A model generated the notes under the pieces. That model had not been told where the DNA came from. It worked only from the letters and a program-made list of their open reading frames with translations, and did no database searches. The position numbers were made by a program, and so were the translations under genes. Positions 62,962 through 64,000 of a stretch of 64,000 nucleotides of DNA are shown piece by piece (position 1 is the first letter of the stretch; each line of letters starts with the position of its first letter). The DNA comes from CAKZLS01 sp963771545 (lineage in GTDB: Bacteria > Pseudomonadota > Alphaproteobacteria > Rhodospirillales > Defluviicoccaceae): assembly GCA_963771545.1 (NCBI GenBank), contig CAVYTX010000005.1, forward strand, positions 62,001 to 126,000, given 5' to 3'.

Positions 62962-64000
62962 CTATTCGCCGTCCTTGACCCTCTGACCGGTGGCGCTCGC
63001 GGCCAAGGCGGCGGCGAGGAACGGGTCGAGATCGCCGTCGAGCACGGCCTGCGGATTCGAGGTTTCGATGCTGGTGCGGAGATCCTTCACCATCTGATAG
63101 GGGTGCAGCACATAGGAGCGGATCTGATGCCCCCAACCGATATCGCTTTTCGCCTCGTGTTCGGCGCGGGCCTCGGCTTCCCGTTTCTGTATCTCCTGCT
63201 CGTACAGCCTCGCGCGCAGCATCTGCATAGCCGCCGCCCGGTTCCTGTGCTGGGAGCGATCGTTCTGGCACTGAACGACAATTCCCGTCGGAAAATGGGT
63301 GATGCGCACGGCGCTGTCGGTCCTATTCACGTGCTGGCCGCCGGCGCCGGAGGCACGATAGGTATCGATGCGCAGATCGCCGTCCGCGACCTCGATATCG
63401 ATGGAATCGTCGATCACCGGGTACACGCCCACGGAGGCAAAGCTGGTATGGCGGCGAGCGCTTGAGTCGAAGGGCGAAATGCGGACCAGCCGATGGACGC
63501 CGCTTTCGGTTTTCATCCAGCCATAGGCGTCGGCCCCATTCATCCTGATGGTCGCGGACTTGATACCGGCTTCTTCGCCCGGACTCTCCTCGATCCACTC
63601 GATCTTGCAGCCATGCCGCTCGGCCCAGCGGGTATACATGCGGACCAACATTTCCGCCCAATCCTGGGCCTCGGTGCCGCCGGCGCCGGCATGGACCTCG
63701 AGAAAACAGTCGTTGCCGTCGGCCTCTCCGGACAACAGCGTCTGCAACTCCGCTTTTTGCGCGTCCTCGCCCATTCGCATGAGGGCGTCTTCCGAACTCC
63801 GCGACCACGTCGGCGTCGCCCTCGGCTTCGCCCAGCTCCAGCAAGGCGACGTTGTCGGCGAGATCGCGTTCGAGATCATCGATGCGGGCGATGCGCTCTT
63901 CCAGGCGGGTGCGCTCGCGCATCACTTTTTGCGCCTCGTCGGGATTGTCCCACAGGGAAGGGTCCTCGGCGCGGGCGTTCAGTTCCGCAAGCCGGAGCCG
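62962..64000 (-). CDS. prfB: Peptide chain release factor 2, internal +1 frameshift, 5' end outside window
   Basis: The GGQ motif GAGGQHVNRTDSAVRITHFP and the whole C-terminal body are in one frame, stopping at 62962. The N-terminal part (LNARAEDPSLWDNPDEAQKV, then RLEERIARIDDLERDLADNVALLEL) is in another. The frames meet at a TT dinucleotide (63795-63796, AA on the plus strand), where removing one T gives ...VVAE-SEDALMRMGEDAQ.... This is not the classic RF2 programmed frameshift at codon about 26 and has no stop codon at the junction. Because prfB is normally essential, a sequencing error or a very recent indel is most likely. Confidence 0.9.

Noticed and set aside
62962..64000. Classic RF2 programmed frameshift in prfB
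   Set aside because: The frame junction lies well downstream of codon 26 and has no in-frame stop at the shift point, so the known autoregulatory recoding does not explain it.

Overview
This is about 64 kb of a GC-rich bacterial chromosome, most likely an alphaproteobacterium of the Rhodospirillales type. Three things suggest this: the gene order lysC / EI-Ntr ptsP / RodZ-like / ispG / hisS / hemA / prfA / prmC / DUF4167; the DUF1178 and NDUFAF5-like methyltransferase genes; and a complete ISC iron-sulfur operon with an HscB that carries an N-terminal zinc ribbon. I see no rRNA gene, convincing tRNA or CRISPR array, and no strong U-tract terminator.

Layout. 1-2440 (minus): ruvX, an AEC transporter with a 1-nt frameshift, and pyrB cut by the window edge. 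2441-6800 is an accessory patch: a phage-type tailspike/pectate-lyase gene split by an intact IS5-family element with a TAA target duplication, a decayed IS1595-type transposase, a 269-bp branched palindromic repeat (copy 1) and an AT-rich leader. 6799-12534 encodes a membrane-bound Hyb-type [NiFe] hydrogenase (small subunit, HybA, HybB, large subunit, HybD protease). 12503-14823 (minus): radC, map, sfsA. 14890-15159 is copy 2 of the palindromic repeat, in inverted orientation, and an IS1182-family element sits in its terminal CTAG. 16621-34006 is dense housekeeping sequence: methyltransferases, comF, grxC, nitrilase, ubiG, lysC, ptsP, rodZ-like, ispG, hisS, hemA, prfA, prmC, DUF4167. 34003-43429 is mixed: MOSC protein, orphan terminase small subunit, methionine salvage (mtnP, mtnA), an EndoU-nuclease lipoprotein with a small acidic partner, an Atm1-type exporter, an orphan cydB, and two small unknown genes behind an AT-rich leader. 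43359-52515 (minus) is one iron-sulfur/sulfur operon: cysE, iscR, a second cysteine desulfurase, iscS, iscU, iscA, hscB, hscA, fdx, iscX, mnmA. A promoter overlapping an IscR type-1-like site lies upstream of cysE. 52743-64000: alpha/beta hydrolase, tyrS, a giant AsmA-like protein, glnE, bcp, a bacterioferritin-like gene, a FliL-like gene, and prfB with an internal frameshift, cut by the window edge.

How it fits together. CysE makes O-acetylserine for cysteine. The desulfurases take sulfur from cysteine for Fe-S clusters and for MnmA tRNA thiolation. The clusters feed IspG, the hydrogenase and IscR itself, and the Atm1-type exporter is a plausible further link to Fe-S or thiol export. The strongest candidate for something undescribed is the pair of 269/270-bp three-way-junction palindromes. 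They differ at eight stem positions where both strands changed together, so the structure has been conserved while the sequence drifted. The EndoU lipoprotein and its acidic neighbour are the second candidate.
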